This document shows, piece after piece, positions 24,943-34,028 of a stretch of DNA of 64,000 nucleotides (positions are counted from its first letter, which is position 1; each line of letters opens with the position of its first letter). A program made the position numbers and the translations under genes. The notes beneath the pieces are model-generated. The model did not search any database and was not told the DNA's origin. It saw only the letters and a program-made list of their open reading frames with translations. This DNA comes from Deltaproteobacteria bacterium. GTDB lineage: Bacteria; Desulfobacterota; Desulfobacteria; Desulfobacterales; SpSt-501. The stretch spans positions 1 through 64,000 of the forward strand of contig JACRCN010000101.1 of the NCBI GenBank assembly GCA_016219005.1, written 5' to 3'.

Positions 24943-26226
24943 ATGGTGACTTTGTTGGTTGGAGGGCTCCTTTCTTTGATGGCCACGGGTATACCGATCG
25001 CCATCTGCATGCTCATCATCGGCATCGCATACATGATTCATGAAGATATCCCCATGATGGTGGCTGCCCAGTACATGACTGAAGGCGCCATGCTCAATGT
25101 TCTCATTGCCATTCCGCTTTATCTGTTGACCGGGGTGTTGATGAACGAGGTCGGCATGAGTCATCGCGTCGTGCGGCTCTGCAATGCGGTGGTCGGGCAC
25201 GTCAGGGGAGGCTTGGCCGTAGTGAATGTCATGGCCTGCATGATATTCGCCGGGATGACCGGGGAAGCAGTTGCTGAGACAGCCGGTCTCGGGTCGGTAA
25301 TGATTCCGGCGATGGAAAAAGACGGCTACGACAAACCGTTTGCTTCCGCTCTAACCGTCACGGCGGCTGTGATAGGACCGATCATTCCCCCGTCGGTTCC
25401 CATGATCATCTGCTCAGCCCTGGCATCCCTGAGTGTGGGGCGGATGTTCCTGGGAGGCATGATCCCTGGCATTCTTTTCGGCCTTTTTCTCATGGGGCTG
25501 AGTTATTTTTTTGCAATAAAAAGGAATTATCCCATCAAAGCCAAGACCGCGAAGGGTGAATTCTGGCCCGCTCTTAGGGACGCCAGCTTCGGCCTCTTAA
25601 CCATCTTCATCATCCTGGGAGGCATCTTTACCGGTGTGTTCACACCGGTGGAGGCCGCCGGCATCGCAGCGGTCTATAGTTTCCTGGTGGGGCTCTTCAT
25701 CTATAAATCGCTTGACCTGAAGAAAGTTCCTCAAATGTGCCTCAGTGTGGCGGTGAGCACCGGTGTCATCATGTTCATCATTGCCATGGCAGGGCTATAC
25801 ACTTTCGTGCTGACGCGTGCGCAGATTCCTCAGGAGGTGATCAAGCTGGTCATGGGAGTCAGCCATAACCAGACGGTTCTCCTGCTCATGGTCTGTATCG
25901 GTCTTTTTATTCTGGGGTGTTTCCTGAGCACGACCCCGGCCTTGCTGCTCGTGGTTCCAGTGCTGACGCCTTTGGTGCAGCAAGCGGGGTTTCATCCCAT
26001 CCATTTCTGGGTCGTGATCGTGCTTGCGCTGCTTCTGGGCACCCTCACCCCTCCCGTGGGAATCAACCTCTATCTTGTCACCAGCATATCGGGGGTCGGA
26101 ACCGGCCGCCTGATCAAAGAATTGCCGCCCTTTTATTTGGTGCTCATTTCGGTCATTTTTGTTGCCATTTTTGTACCTTGGATCGTCACAGCTCCCGGGG
26201 ATTGGATTTACGGCACCCGGATGTAG
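24943..26226 (+). CDS. dctM: TRAP transporter large permease
   Basis: The multi-helix (about 12) transport subunit of the TRAP system. The 427-residue product has typical DctM phrases: GGLAVVNVMACMIFAGMTGEAVAETAGLGS, TAAVIGPIIPPSVPMI, GIFTGVFTPVEAAGIAAVYS and GTLTPPVGINLYLVTSI. AGGAGGATACCACC precedes the ATG. The next gene, a methyltransferase fusion, starts 27 bp later and is probably in the same operon. Confidence 0.95.
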   Translation: MVTLLVGGLLSLMATGIPIAICMLIIGIAYMIHEDIPMMVAAQYMTEGAMLNVLIAIPLYLLTGVLMNEVGMSHRVVRLCNAVVGHVRGGLAVVNVMACMIFAGMTGEAVAETAGLGSVMIPAMEKDGYDKPFASALTVTAAVIGPIIPPSVPMIICSALASLSVGRMFLGGMIPGILFGLFLMGLSYFFAIKRNYPIKAKTAKGEFWPALRDASFGLLTIFIILGGIFTGVFTPVEAAGIAAVYSFLVGLFIYKSLDLKKVPQMCLSVAVSTGVIMFIIAMAGLYTFVLTRAQIPQEVIKLVMGVSHNQTVLLLMVCIGLFILGCFLSTTPALLLVVPVLTPLVQQAGFHPIHFWVVIVLALLLGTLTPPVGINLYLVTSISGVGTGRLIKELPPFYLVLISVIFVAIFVPWIVTAPGDWIYGTRM

Positions 26227-26253
26227 GGAATAAGGAAAGAAAGGAGATTGGGT

Positions 26254-28023
26254 ATGAACTCAAGGGAACGGGTCCTCGCAGTGCTCAACGGAGAGATTCC
26301 AGACCGGGTTCCGTGGATAGAAAACTATGTCTCAAACGAAGTAATGGCAGGGTTGCTGGGGCACGACAATTTTCTGCACGCCACCTATTCCCAGAAGATA
26401 GAGCATCCCGGGATGATCAGGGTTTCGCCGGAGATATGCAAACTGGTTCCCATCGACAATATCAGCTATGACATGGCACCGCCCCGGTTTGCGAAAACGG
26501 AGCGAATCGGGGGCCATGACCACATCACCGAGGGGCTCATCAAGGAAAAAGAAGATCTGCGGTTGCTTGACTCGCTTCCGGATCCCGATGACGAATCCCT
26601 GTATCAGCCCGCAGAGGAGTTTCTGGAACGGTACAAGGGGGATCTGGCTGCCATTGCTACAGTTCGAACCGGGCCGGGCAATACATACCTGTCGATGAGC
26701 ATCGAGCGGTTCTGCACCAAGATCGTGACCGAACCGGACCTTGTAAAAGAGGTACTTTGGCGCTTCAGCAACTGGAGCCGCCGGGTGGCCAAAAACTTAC
26801 AGGAATTGCCTTTCGATCTATTTTTCATGCCGGACGACATCGGATTCGGGCATGCCCCCATGATTTCAGCCCAACACTTCCGCGAGTTCTGCGTTCCAGT
26901 CATGCGAAACGTCATTGAGGTAATGAAACTACCCTGCATCTACCATAGCGACGGCAATATCATGCCCCTCATGGAGGAAATCATCGGGCTGGGAGTAGAC
27001 GGGATTGCGAACATGGAACCCGGCCCGATGGATATCGACGAAGTCAAGCGGCTTTACGGTGACCGAGTGACCATCGTTGGAAACATAGATCTGCACTACA
27101 CCCTGACGAAGGGAACCCCTGCCGAGACTGCCGAAGAGGTAAGGAAAAGAATCGAGTCGCTCGCTCCTGGAGGCAGATACATCCTCTCGAGTGCGAACTC
27201 TCTGCCCAACTACGTGAAGCCCGCCAATGTGCGCGCCATGGGTGAGGCATTGCTCAAATACGGTGTTTATAAAGATGCGGACAGGAAGCGGGGAAAGAGG
27301 CCAGCTGCTCGGTCCGCGGTGCAACCGCTGAGCCCCGAACCTGAAAAAGGAGAAGAAAAGGCACCGGACAAACAGGCCAGGGCACACCAGGGCGATCCGA
27401 TCCGGAGCATCAAGGACGCTGTGAATCAACTCAAGCAAGGTGAGATCGCAGGGTTGGTGCGCGACGCCTTATCCGCAAACCTCGACCCCTTGGTGATTAT
27501 CAACGATGGACTGATCAAGGCCATGGATGAGGTCGGTAAAAATTTTGCAGCCAACAAGATATTCGTTCCCGAAATGATGGTCTCGGCCATGACCATGAAG
27601 ACCGGGCTTGACCTGTTGAAGCCTTTGTTAAAGGGCGGTGGGTCCTTTTCGCGGGGGCGTGTTGTGATCGCTACGGTTAAGGGAGACCTACACGACATCG
27701 GCAAGAACATTGTCGCGATGATGCTGGAAGGATCGGGATTTGAAGTGATCGATCTGGGGATCAACGTGAATGGTTCTGTCATACTCGAAAAGATTCGCGA
27801 GGCCAAACCCAGCATTTTGGGGCTTTCCGCGCTACTCACCACCACCATGCCCGAAATGGAGCGAGTCGTGCAGCTCTTGAGATCTGAAGGCCTCAGGGAT
27901 AGTGTAAAAGTCGTGGTCGGTGGTGCTCCCCTGAATGCCAGGTTTGCGGAGGAGATTGGAGCGGATGGGTATGGGGCAGACGCTGCTTCGGCGGTTGACC
28001 TTTGCAAACGGCTGGTGGCGTAA
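26254..28023 (+). CDS. UROD-type methyltransferase fused to a cobalamin-binding corrinoid protein
   Basis: The 589-residue product joins two halves of a methyl-transfer system. Residues 1-345 are a uroporphyrinogen-decarboxylase-fold methyltransferase (MtaA/CmuA/MtvB superfamily): RERVLAVLNGEIPDRVPW, YHSDGN at 230-235, and VGNIDLHYTLTKGTP. A Lys/Glu/Pro linker (345-375) leads to a helical cap (about 378-465) and a B12-binding Rossmann domain with the base-off motif Asp478-x-His480-x-x-Gly483 (GDLHDIGKN). The His-x-Cys zinc motif of MtaA/CmuA is replaced here by His-Ser-Asp. AAGGAG precedes ATG 26254. The fused order resembles CmuA. I infer demethylation of a substrate imported by the adjacent TRAP system. 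No THF methyltransferase or corrinoid activator is nearby. Confidence 0.85.
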   Translation: MNSRERVLAVLNGEIPDRVPWIENYVSNEVMAGLLGHDNFLHATYSQKIEHPGMIRVSPEICKLVPIDNISYDMAPPRFAKTERIGGHDHITEGLIKEKEDLRLLDSLPDPDDESLYQPAEEFLERYKGDLAAIATVRTGPGNTYLSMSIERFCTKIVTEPDLVKEVLWRFSNWSRRVAKNLQELPFDLFFMPDDIGFGHAPMISAQHFREFCVPVMRNVIEVMKLPCIYHSDGNIMPLMEEIIGLGVDGIANMEPGPMDIDEVKRLYGDRVTIVGNIDLHYTLTKGTPAETAEEVRKRIESLAPGGRYILSSANSLPNYVKPANVRAMGEALLKYGVYKDADRKRGKRPAARSAVQPLSPEPEKGEEKAPDKQARAHQGDPIRSIKDAVNQLKQGEIAGLVRDALSANLDPLVIINDGLIKAMDEVGKNFAANKIFVPEMMVSAMTMKTGLDLLKPLLKGGGSFSRGRVVIATVKGDLHDIGKNIVAMMLEGSGFEVIDLGINVNGSVILEKIREAKPSILGLSALLTTTMPEMERVVQLLRSEGLRDSVKVVVGGAPLNARFAEEIGADGYGADAASAVDLCKRLVA

Positions 28024-28124
28024 GAACCAAGAACTGTGATCCGGGGCTGCCGACAGAAGTTATTGGTTAAGCACCCATCGAGGGGATTGATAGACCCGCT
28101 TCGCGCCAGACAAGGACAGGTACC

Positions 28125-28373
28125 ACGAAAATTACTTCGATTAAGGAAGAAACCGTATCTATTACTTCATCGATCAAGAACGCCTACATCGATTTTAGCA
28201 AGATGACGGTGTCGGTTTTGGCTCTGGAAACCGATTTCGTCCGCGACGGCCGCCCGGTGGTGGGCTATGGGTTCAATTCGAACGGCCGTTACGCCCAAGA
28301 GGCTCTTTTGCGGGAACGGTTCATCTTACATTATAGATATGACCGAGCGCCGAGATATCGCGCCCGAAAGTAG
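28125..28373 (+). pseudogene. Truncated D(-)-tartrate dehydratase-like (enolase superfamily) remnant
   Basis: The frame from 28125 encodes the first about 67 residues of an enolase-superfamily acid dehydratase: TSSIKNAYIDFSKMTVS, then VRDGRPVVGYGFNSNGRYAQ, the characteristic N-terminus of TarD-like D-tartrate dehydratases. The position of the start codon is ACG rather than ATG. Similarity stops at about 28325 (LLRERFI), and the frame then runs unrelated to a TAG at 28371. The barrel domain with the catalytic Lys and metal ligands is gone. It follows the methyltransferase fusion and abuts the convergent NlpC/P60 gene, so it marks the broken edge of the AT-rich island. Confidence 0.7.
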
Positions 28374-29119
28374 TCGCTGGATAGAGAAGCCACCTGAATG
28401 GTATTCCCGCGGCCGGGCGCGTGCAGGAAGGCGTCGCCGCCCGTGTAGATCCCCACGTGGGAGACTTTATTCCCGCCGCGGGTGGCGAAAAAAACCAGGT
28501 CGCCGGCCCTCAGTTCCTGGGAGGGGATCGACCGACCCGCTTGCCACTGCTCCCCGGAGGTGCGGGGCAGCTCCAAGCCGTTCAGCTGGTAAACCACCAT
28601 CGCCAAGCCGCTGCAGTCAAATCCCGATACGCTGGACTCCCCGGCCCACTGGTAGGGCACTCCGATGAAGCGCTCGGCGGTCCGGACGATCTCCTGGCGC
28701 AGCAGGCCTTCGTGGGTGCGGTCGGATTTCGCGGCGGCATAATCGCCCGGCGCGACGATGAAGTACTCGTCGATGACCCGGGCGGCCTTCAACCGCTCGG
28801 CGCGCTCGACGGCCTCCTCCCGGCTGGGAAAGTTGCCGATGCGGACCTTGTAGAACCCCGAGTCGTCAATGAAGTGGTAGGCGAAAAGCTTCTGGGCGAG
28901 GAGCTTCTGGGTAAGGCGGACCGCGTTGGTGATGTCTTTGAAGGCACCGGCCTGGACCGTGTAGCGCATGCGCGGGAGCACCGGCTTGGCCCGTGGCGTC
29001 AGCGGCTCCTCGGGCGCCCGGCTCTGACCCCCGCAGCCGGCAATCAGAACCAGCATGCCGACGGCCGCCAAGACCGATTTCAGGGCGGAAGCTCCCGTCG
29101 AGACTCGAACGAAAATCAT
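28331..29119 (-). CDS. Lipoprotein with SPOR and NlpC/P60 peptidase domains
   Basis: A cell-wall hydrolase of 262 residues. The signal peptide ends in the lipobox LIAGC (Cys about 29). The SPOR-like peptidoglycan-binding domain covers about 50-125 (RYTVQAGAFKDITNA...FYKVRIGNFPSREEA). The NlpC/P60 domain (about 140-262) has catalytic Cys in FDCSGLAMVV, His in KVSHVGIY and a third polar residue in FLHAPG. It likely trims peptide crosslinks in the periplasm from the inner face of the outer membrane. Its 3' end meets the tartrate-dehydratase remnant. Confidence 0.9.
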   Translation of the reverse strand: MIFVRVSTGASALKSVLAAVGMLVLIAGCGGQSRAPEEPLTPRAKPVLPRMRYTVQAGAFKDITNAVRLTQKLLAQKLFAYHFIDDSGFYKVRIGNFPSREEAVERAERLKAARVIDEYFIVAPGDYAAAKSDRTHEGLLRQEIVRTAERFIGVPYQWAGESSVSGFDCSGLAMVVYQLNGLELPRTSGEQWQAGRSIPSQELRAGDLVFFATRGGNKVSHVGIYTGGDAFLHAPGRGNTIQVASLSSDYFRARYLGARSYL

Positions 29120-29167
29120 GGCAAGTTCAGATTGAAATTAAAATTGTCTCCATAAATGGACCGTCTA

Positions 29168-30346
29168 TTACTGCGTTCCGCCCAAAAGCACCCGCACGAT
29201 GACCGGGAAGGCGACCAGCGTCCCAAGGGAGGCCCCGAGATTGACGAAGGCGACGACCAGCAGAATGCGGGTCACGTTGTTGCGCCAGAAACCGCGGACC
29301 GAGAGGATGTCGTCCGGCAGGCTCTCCAAATCCTTCACCTTGGGCTTGCGGGAGGAGGCTTCCACCAGTCCGGAGATCCAGCCCGCCGCGATCAAGGGGT
29401 GCAGCGTGGTGAACGGTGCCACGAGGGCCGATGAAATGATGGTGGCCGGATGGGCGAACGCCAGGGCGGCCCCGAGTCCGGCCAGGACCCCGGTGCACAG
29501 GCTCCAGAGCAGGATCATGTCCTGGCCGGCCTTGCTGCCGCCGTAGAAGAACCCGGCCGCAAAGAGGGCCACGATGCTCCCGGGGATGCCCCACTTCAAG
29601 ATGGCGGCCCAGCGGCCCGGCGGCGGGAGTTGCTCCAGGGCGGGCAGGTCGGCGGCCGCACCCCAGTGTGCCTTGATTCCCGGGACGTGGCCCGCGCCCA
29701 CTACGGCCACGGTCTTCCGGCCGGGGGACTGGCGGATTTTCTCGGCCAGGTACCGGTCGCGTTCGTCGATCAGAATGGACTTGAGCGCCGGCATGGATTG
29801 ACCGACCTCGGACAGCAGCGCTTCCAGCACATCCTGCTGCTTCATGCGCTCGATGTCCGTCTCCGTGATGTCATCGGTCTGACCCATGGCGAGCAGCAGC
29901 TGCGCGAGCAGTTTTATGCGGCTCCACCACCCCATGGCGTGCCAGGCGCGCGACAGAGTGGTGCGGATGTCCCGGTCCGCCAGGCAGATGCCGGCGCCCA
30001 CGGCATCGGCGCACTCCACCGCCTTGAGCATCTCCGCTCCCGGCGGCACGTCCATTTTCCGGGCAATCCGCTTTTGAAAGGAGGCGAGCAGGAGGTTGGA
30101 CAGCAGCAGGAAGGCCTTCTTGTCCTTGATGACCTTGATGATGTCCATGTCCCGCCAACGGTCTTTCTGGCGCAGCGCCTGGTAGCGGGAGGAGCACAGC
30201 TCGATGCAGACGGTGTCGGGCTTTTCGCTGGCGATCACCGCTTCGACCAGCAGGACGCTTTCGCGGGAAACGTGAGCCGTGCCGATCAGGATGATTTCCT
30301 TGTCCGCGGCGGCGAGCCGGTGAATCATGTTGCTGTCGTGTGCCAT
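29168..30346 (-). CDS. TraB/PrgY-family membrane protein
   Basis: A 392-residue protein with the TraB/GumN-type motif IILIGTAHVSRESV at about residue 17, followed by VCIELCSSRY, and a second conserved segment VAVVGAGHVPGIK near 225. The C-terminal third holds three to four membrane helices (from about 255). The family is thought to contain metal-dependent hydrolases or peptide-pheromone-inactivating proteins; the substrate here is unknown. I start it at ATG 30346, since the GTAHVS motif is normally close to the N-terminus. It lies divergent from the MoxR-VWA pair. Confidence 0.85.
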   Translation of the reverse strand: MAHDSNMIHRLAAADKEIILIGTAHVSRESVLLVEAVIASEKPDTVCIELCSSRYQALRQKDRWRDMDIIKVIKDKKAFLLLSNLLLASFQKRIARKMDVPPGAEMLKAVECADAVGAGICLADRDIRTTLSRAWHAMGWWSRIKLLAQLLLAMGQTDDITETDIERMKQQDVLEALLSEVGQSMPALKSILIDERDRYLAEKIRQSPGRKTVAVVGAGHVPGIKAHWGAAADLPALEQLPPPGRWAAILKWGIPGSIVALFAAGFFYGGSKAGQDMILLWSLCTGVLAGLGAALAFAHPATIISSALVAPFTTLHPLIAAGWISGLVEASSRKPKVKDLESLPDDILSVRGFWRNNVTRILLVVAFVNLGASLGTLVAFPVIVRVLLGGTQ

Positions 30347-30475
30347 AAAATTGTATAAGGAACCTCGGTGCGGGTGTACGGCCGGTGCCGCCGGACCCTT
30401 AGATTTGACGAACATTTATTAATCACTCAGCATATCGCATCCGACCAGGCATGGCAAGGTAAACGGGAAGGCGTG

Positions 30476-31288
30476 ATGATGACGACGTCAAGCGATCTGG
30501 GAGGCTACCGCATTCTGGACGAACCCTACTATCTGGAGACCGGTGGCGAGGCGGTCGTTTTTGAAGCCGCCTGCCACGCCCGGCTGCCGGTGATGCTCAA
30601 GGGACCCACCGGCTGCGGCAAGACGCGCTTCGTGGAACACATGGCCTGGCGGCTCAAAAGGTCCCTCATCACCGTGGCCTGCCACGAAGACTTGTTCGCA
30701 TCCGACCTGGTCGGTCGTTATCTGCTCAAAGACGACGAAACCGTCTGGATGGACGGTCCGCTGACCCAGGCGGTGCGCGGCGGCGCCATCTGTTACCTCG
30801 ACGAGATCGTCGAGGCGCGCAAGGACACCACCGTGGTGGTCCACCCCCTGACGGACAACCGCCGCCGGCTTTCCATCGACAAGACCGGCGAGTGCATCCC
30901 GGCCCATCCGGATTTCATGATGGTGATCTCCTACAACCCCGGTTACCAGTCCATTCTCAAGGACCTCAAGCCGAGCACCCGCCAGCGGTTCGTAGCGCTC
31001 GAGTTCGATTACCCGGCCCGGGACCAGGAGGCGGAGATCGTCGCCCATGAGGGCCGCCTTGACACCCAATCCGCACTGAAATTGGTGACGCTGGCCGGGA
31101 AGATCCGGAACATCCGGGAACAGGGGCTGACCGAGGGCGCCAGCACCCGGCTTCTCATCCACGCTGCCCGGCTGCTCGCGCAAGGTGTTCCCGAAAGGCA
31201 AGCCCTGCGCACCGCCATATGCCTGCCCCTGAGCGATGATGAGCGGCTGCTGGAGACGCTTGACGATCTGATCGAGGATGTCTTTTGA
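30476..31288 (+). CDS. MoxR-type AAA+ ATPase, CbbQ/NorQ subgroup
   Basis: A hexameric AAA+ ATPase that remodels or activates a partner metalloenzyme. The 270-residue product has Walker A GPTGCGKTRF, Walker B CYLDEIVEA and a sensor region VISYNPGYQSILKDLKPSTRQRF. The phrase YYLETGGEAVVFEAA is typical of CbbQ/NirQ/NorQ. Its partner VWA protein follows with a short overlap. No Rubisco or nitric-oxide reductase genes are nearby, so the client protein is unknown. Confidence 0.9.
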   Translation: MMTTSSDLGGYRILDEPYYLETGGEAVVFEAACHARLPVMLKGPTGCGKTRFVEHMAWRLKRSLITVACHEDLFASDLVGRYLLKDDETVWMDGPLTQAVRGGAICYLDEIVEARKDTTVVVHPLTDNRRRLSIDKTGECIPAHPDFMMVISYNPGYQSILKDLKPSTRQRFVALEFDYPARDQEAEIVAHEGRLDTQSALKLVTLAGKIRNIREQGLTEGASTRLLIHAARLLAQGVPERQALRTAICLPLSDDERLLETLDDLIEDVF

Positions 31289-34028
31289 TCCACGTTCACT
31301 TTTTTTTCAGATGAACCCCATCATTCCACACGCCTTGGAACCCTTGTGCAGAGCCGACCCGGAGTTGGCGGCCCGCGTGGCGGAGCGGCTGGCGCGCAAC
31401 CCTGGGGTGCCGGACCCGGCGCTGCTCGACCGGCTTGCCTCTGAAACCATCTGGGCCCTGGGGGTGGAGGTCTCCTTCGGGCAGGCAGTGGCTGCGGGCT
31501 TGGCCGAGCTGGTCGGTGAGGCAGCGCCCGACGGCCTGGATGTGTTTTGCCGCCATGTCCGGGATGCCGCTCATGCCGGGCCCACCCAGGGTCGGATCAT
31601 GGCCGAGCGCCTGCCCGCCGTCCTGCAATGCGGCGATGCGAACGTCCTGGACGGATTCCTAAAGGCTTGGCGCGCTATGGCGCGGAAGGGCAGCCACACG
31701 CTGGGGGAGCCGCTGCGGGCGCTCGGTTGCCTGTTGGCGGCGGGCGACCGGCCCGGCGCGGCGGTCTACCTCGGGCTTCTCCATGAGACCTTCACACGCG
31801 ATCTCACCTATGAGGAGGGCCGGTCTCTCAGCCGCGCCTTGCCCCGCATGGCGCTCGGGCTCGCTTTGGAGCGACGGGCGTGGCAGCTGGCCGAGCTGTG
31901 CCGCGTGATCCGCACGGACCACCGTCTGGCCGAGCCCTTCCTGACGGCTCTCGGCAAAGGGCTTGCGCTCTTGTCGGAGAACGCCTTGAAGGACTTCGTC
32001 TCCGGCGCGCTCGCGCGCTACCGGCGCAACCCCGGTCTCGGCACGCGCCACCTGGCCTTGGAATCGCGGGCCGGGCAGGAGCACTTTGCCACCCTGCAGG
32101 TGAGCGTCGGCTTTGCCCAGGTGCGAGACCGCCTGCAGCGCTATCTCCAGGCCCGCACCGGGCTGGCCCTGGCGCTGCGGCCGTTGCCCGAGGTTGCGGT
32201 CGCACCCGGCCTTGCACCCGGCGCGCTGGTATGCTCGGACGGACACGCCATCTATCTGCCCGTGGAGATCGGCCGGTTCGCCCGCAGGCAGGACAATCTC
32301 GCGCTCTACACGCTGCTGGTCCGGCTGGAGGCCTGCTTTCACGAGTTCGGCACCGTCGATTTCGATCTGGAAAAAGCCCTGGAACGCTGCCGTCCTTACA
32401 TGGGCGGCGCTGCCCCCGCGGATGGGGAGGCGGGCGATCTGAGCCGCTTTCTGGGGATGTTCCCGGACAAGCCGCTGGCGGCGGATCTCTTCACCGTGTT
32501 CGAGCTGGGGCGGATCCGGAAACGTCTCGTCCGGCACTACCCGGGAATGGTGCGGCGTCATTACCCGCTGCTGCGGCGGGAGGCCCTGGCGGATTCGGGG
32601 CCTGGCGCCGGCGCTTTTCTGGCGTGTCTCTTTTTACGCCTTGCCCTGGGCCTGCCGGAAGAGGACTGCCCCGGCGCGGACGGCGCCGAAACCGCCGCGC
32701 TCGCAACCATCACTGCCGCATTCGAAGCCGCCCTCGCCGCCGGCAGCCCGGTGGAGGCGTCCGCCGAGCTGACCGCGCGTTTTTTCGATGTAGCCCTGTT
32801 ATCATGCCGGATGGGGGGTGTGCGCCGTGAGCCCACCGCCGGACCGTACCGGCCGACTCCCTTCGGTTGGCGCCCCTGGCCGAACCCCGCTACCTCTGGC
32901 GGTCTGCCGTTCGGGTCTTTGGCGTATTCGATCCGGGCAGCCCTCGCGCAGAAGGGGCTCAAGGCCTACGCCACGGATATCCGCCGGCGCCTGGCGGCAA
33001 ACGCCGGGGGGCTGTCGGCCCGGGATGTGCGCGAGCTCTGCGGTGCGGCCGATCTGTCCGGGGTCGAGGTGGACGAACTCCTGGGTTCCAACGGCCTGTC
33101 CCCCCCGGCGAGTCCGGACGAGTCCTCGGAGAACGACCCGGTGTTCTGGTACCCGGAATGGGATGAGGCGCTTGGCGACTACCTCCCGCAGCACGCGCGC
33201 GTGCGGCAGAGAACCGTCGCGGCGGATGGGGGCGGGTTCTATGTCGATGTGCTGCGGCGGTATCACGCGCTGGTCGCGCAGACCCGCCGGGCGTTCGAGC
33301 GTCTGCGGCCGGAGAGCCTCAAACGGTTGGGGCAGTGGGTGGATGGCGACGAGTTCGACACCCGCAAGCTGATCGATCTGGCCGTCGACCGCAGAACCGG
33401 GCAGGTTCCCTCCGAGCGAATTTACACCAAGCGCGTGAAGGACCGGCGTGAGGTGGCCGCCCTGCTGCTCGTGGACATTTCCCGGTCGACCGCGAACAGC
33501 GTGCCCGATTCCGGTGCCGCGGTGCTGGATGTCGAAAAGGAGGCGATCGTCATCCTGTGCGAGGCCCTGCATGCGCTCGGAGACGGCTTCTCCGTAGCCG
33601 GCTTCTCCGGGGCTGGTCGGCTGGGAGTGGACTATTTTCGGATCAAGGGCTTCGAGGAGCCCCTGTCGGAAGAGGTCAAGGGGCGGATCGGCGCAGTGCA
33701 GCCTCAGCGCAACACGCGCATGGGGGCCGCCATCCGGCACGCCGGCAGGGAGTTGGAGGAGACACCGGCAAGGGTTCGGCTGCTGATGGTGCTGAGCGAC
33801 GGATTCCCCAACGATACCGACTACCGGCGTCATTACGCCGTCGCGGATACGCGCAAGGCGGTCTCGGAGCTGAGCGCGCGGCACATCCGCTTCCACGCCC
33901 TGACGGTGAATCTGCCCGCCGACCCCCGGTTGGACGAGATTTATGGCAAGGCCCGGCACCACGTGATTTCGGAGGTAACCGAACTGCCGGGACGGTTGCT
34001 GAGGGTCTACAGTGCGCTGACTCGATAG
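31278..34028 (+). CDS. Large VWA-domain protein, CbbO/NorD-like
   Basis: Partner of the MoxR ATPase: in relatives it bridges the ATPase to the client enzyme. The 916-residue product has a long helical N-terminal region with no motif I know. The C-terminal von Willebrand A domain (about 725-916) carries the MIDAS Asp733-x-Ser-x-Ser (LLLVDISRSTAN) and VLSDGFPND. ATG 31278 overlaps the ATPase gene, which favours translational coupling; a second ATG at 31311 is possible. It is longer than typical NorD (about 600-650), mostly in the N-terminal half. Confidence 0.85.
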   Translation: MSFDPRSLFFQMNPIIPHALEPLCRADPELAARVAERLARNPGVPDPALLDRLASETIWALGVEVSFGQAVAAGLAELVGEAAPDGLDVFCRHVRDAAHAGPTQGRIMAERLPAVLQCGDANVLDGFLKAWRAMARKGSHTLGEPLRALGCLLAAGDRPGAAVYLGLLHETFTRDLTYEEGRSLSRALPRMALGLALERRAWQLAELCRVIRTDHRLAEPFLTALGKGLALLSENALKDFVSGALARYRRNPGLGTRHLALESRAGQEHFATLQVSVGFAQVRDRLQRYLQARTGLALALRPLPEVAVAPGLAPGALVCSDGHAIYLPVEIGRFARRQDNLALYTLLVRLEACFHEFGTVDFDLEKALERCRPYMGGAAPADGEAGDLSRFLGMFPDKPLAADLFTVFELGRIRKRLVRHYPGMVRRHYPLLRREALADSGPGAGAFLACLFLRLALGLPEEDCPGADGAETAALATITAAFEAALAAGSPVEASAELTARFFDVALLSCRMGGVRREPTAGPYRPTPFGWRPWPNPATSGGLPFGSLAYSIRAALAQKGLKAYATDIRRRLAANAGGLSARDVRELCGAADLSGVEVDELLGSNGLSPPASPDESSENDPVFWYPEWDEALGDYLPQHARVRQRTVAADGGGFYVDVLRRYHALVAQTRRAFERLRPESLKRLGQWVDGDEFDTRKLIDLAVDRRTGQVPSERIYTKRVKDRREVAALLLVDISRSTANSVPDSGAAVLDVEKEAIVILCEALHALGDGFSVAGFSGAGRLGVDYFRIKGFEEPLSEEVKGRIGAVQPQRNTRMGAAIRHAGRELEETPARVRLLMVLSDGFPNDTDYRRHYAVADTRKAVSELSARHIRFHALTVNLPADPRLDEIYGKARHHVISEVTELPGRLLRVYSALTR

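Noticed and set aside
30476-34028. Nitric-oxide reductase or Rubisco activation operon
   Set aside because: No norB, norC, cbbL or cbbS lies nearby. The pair is left as a MoxR-VWA system with unknown client.
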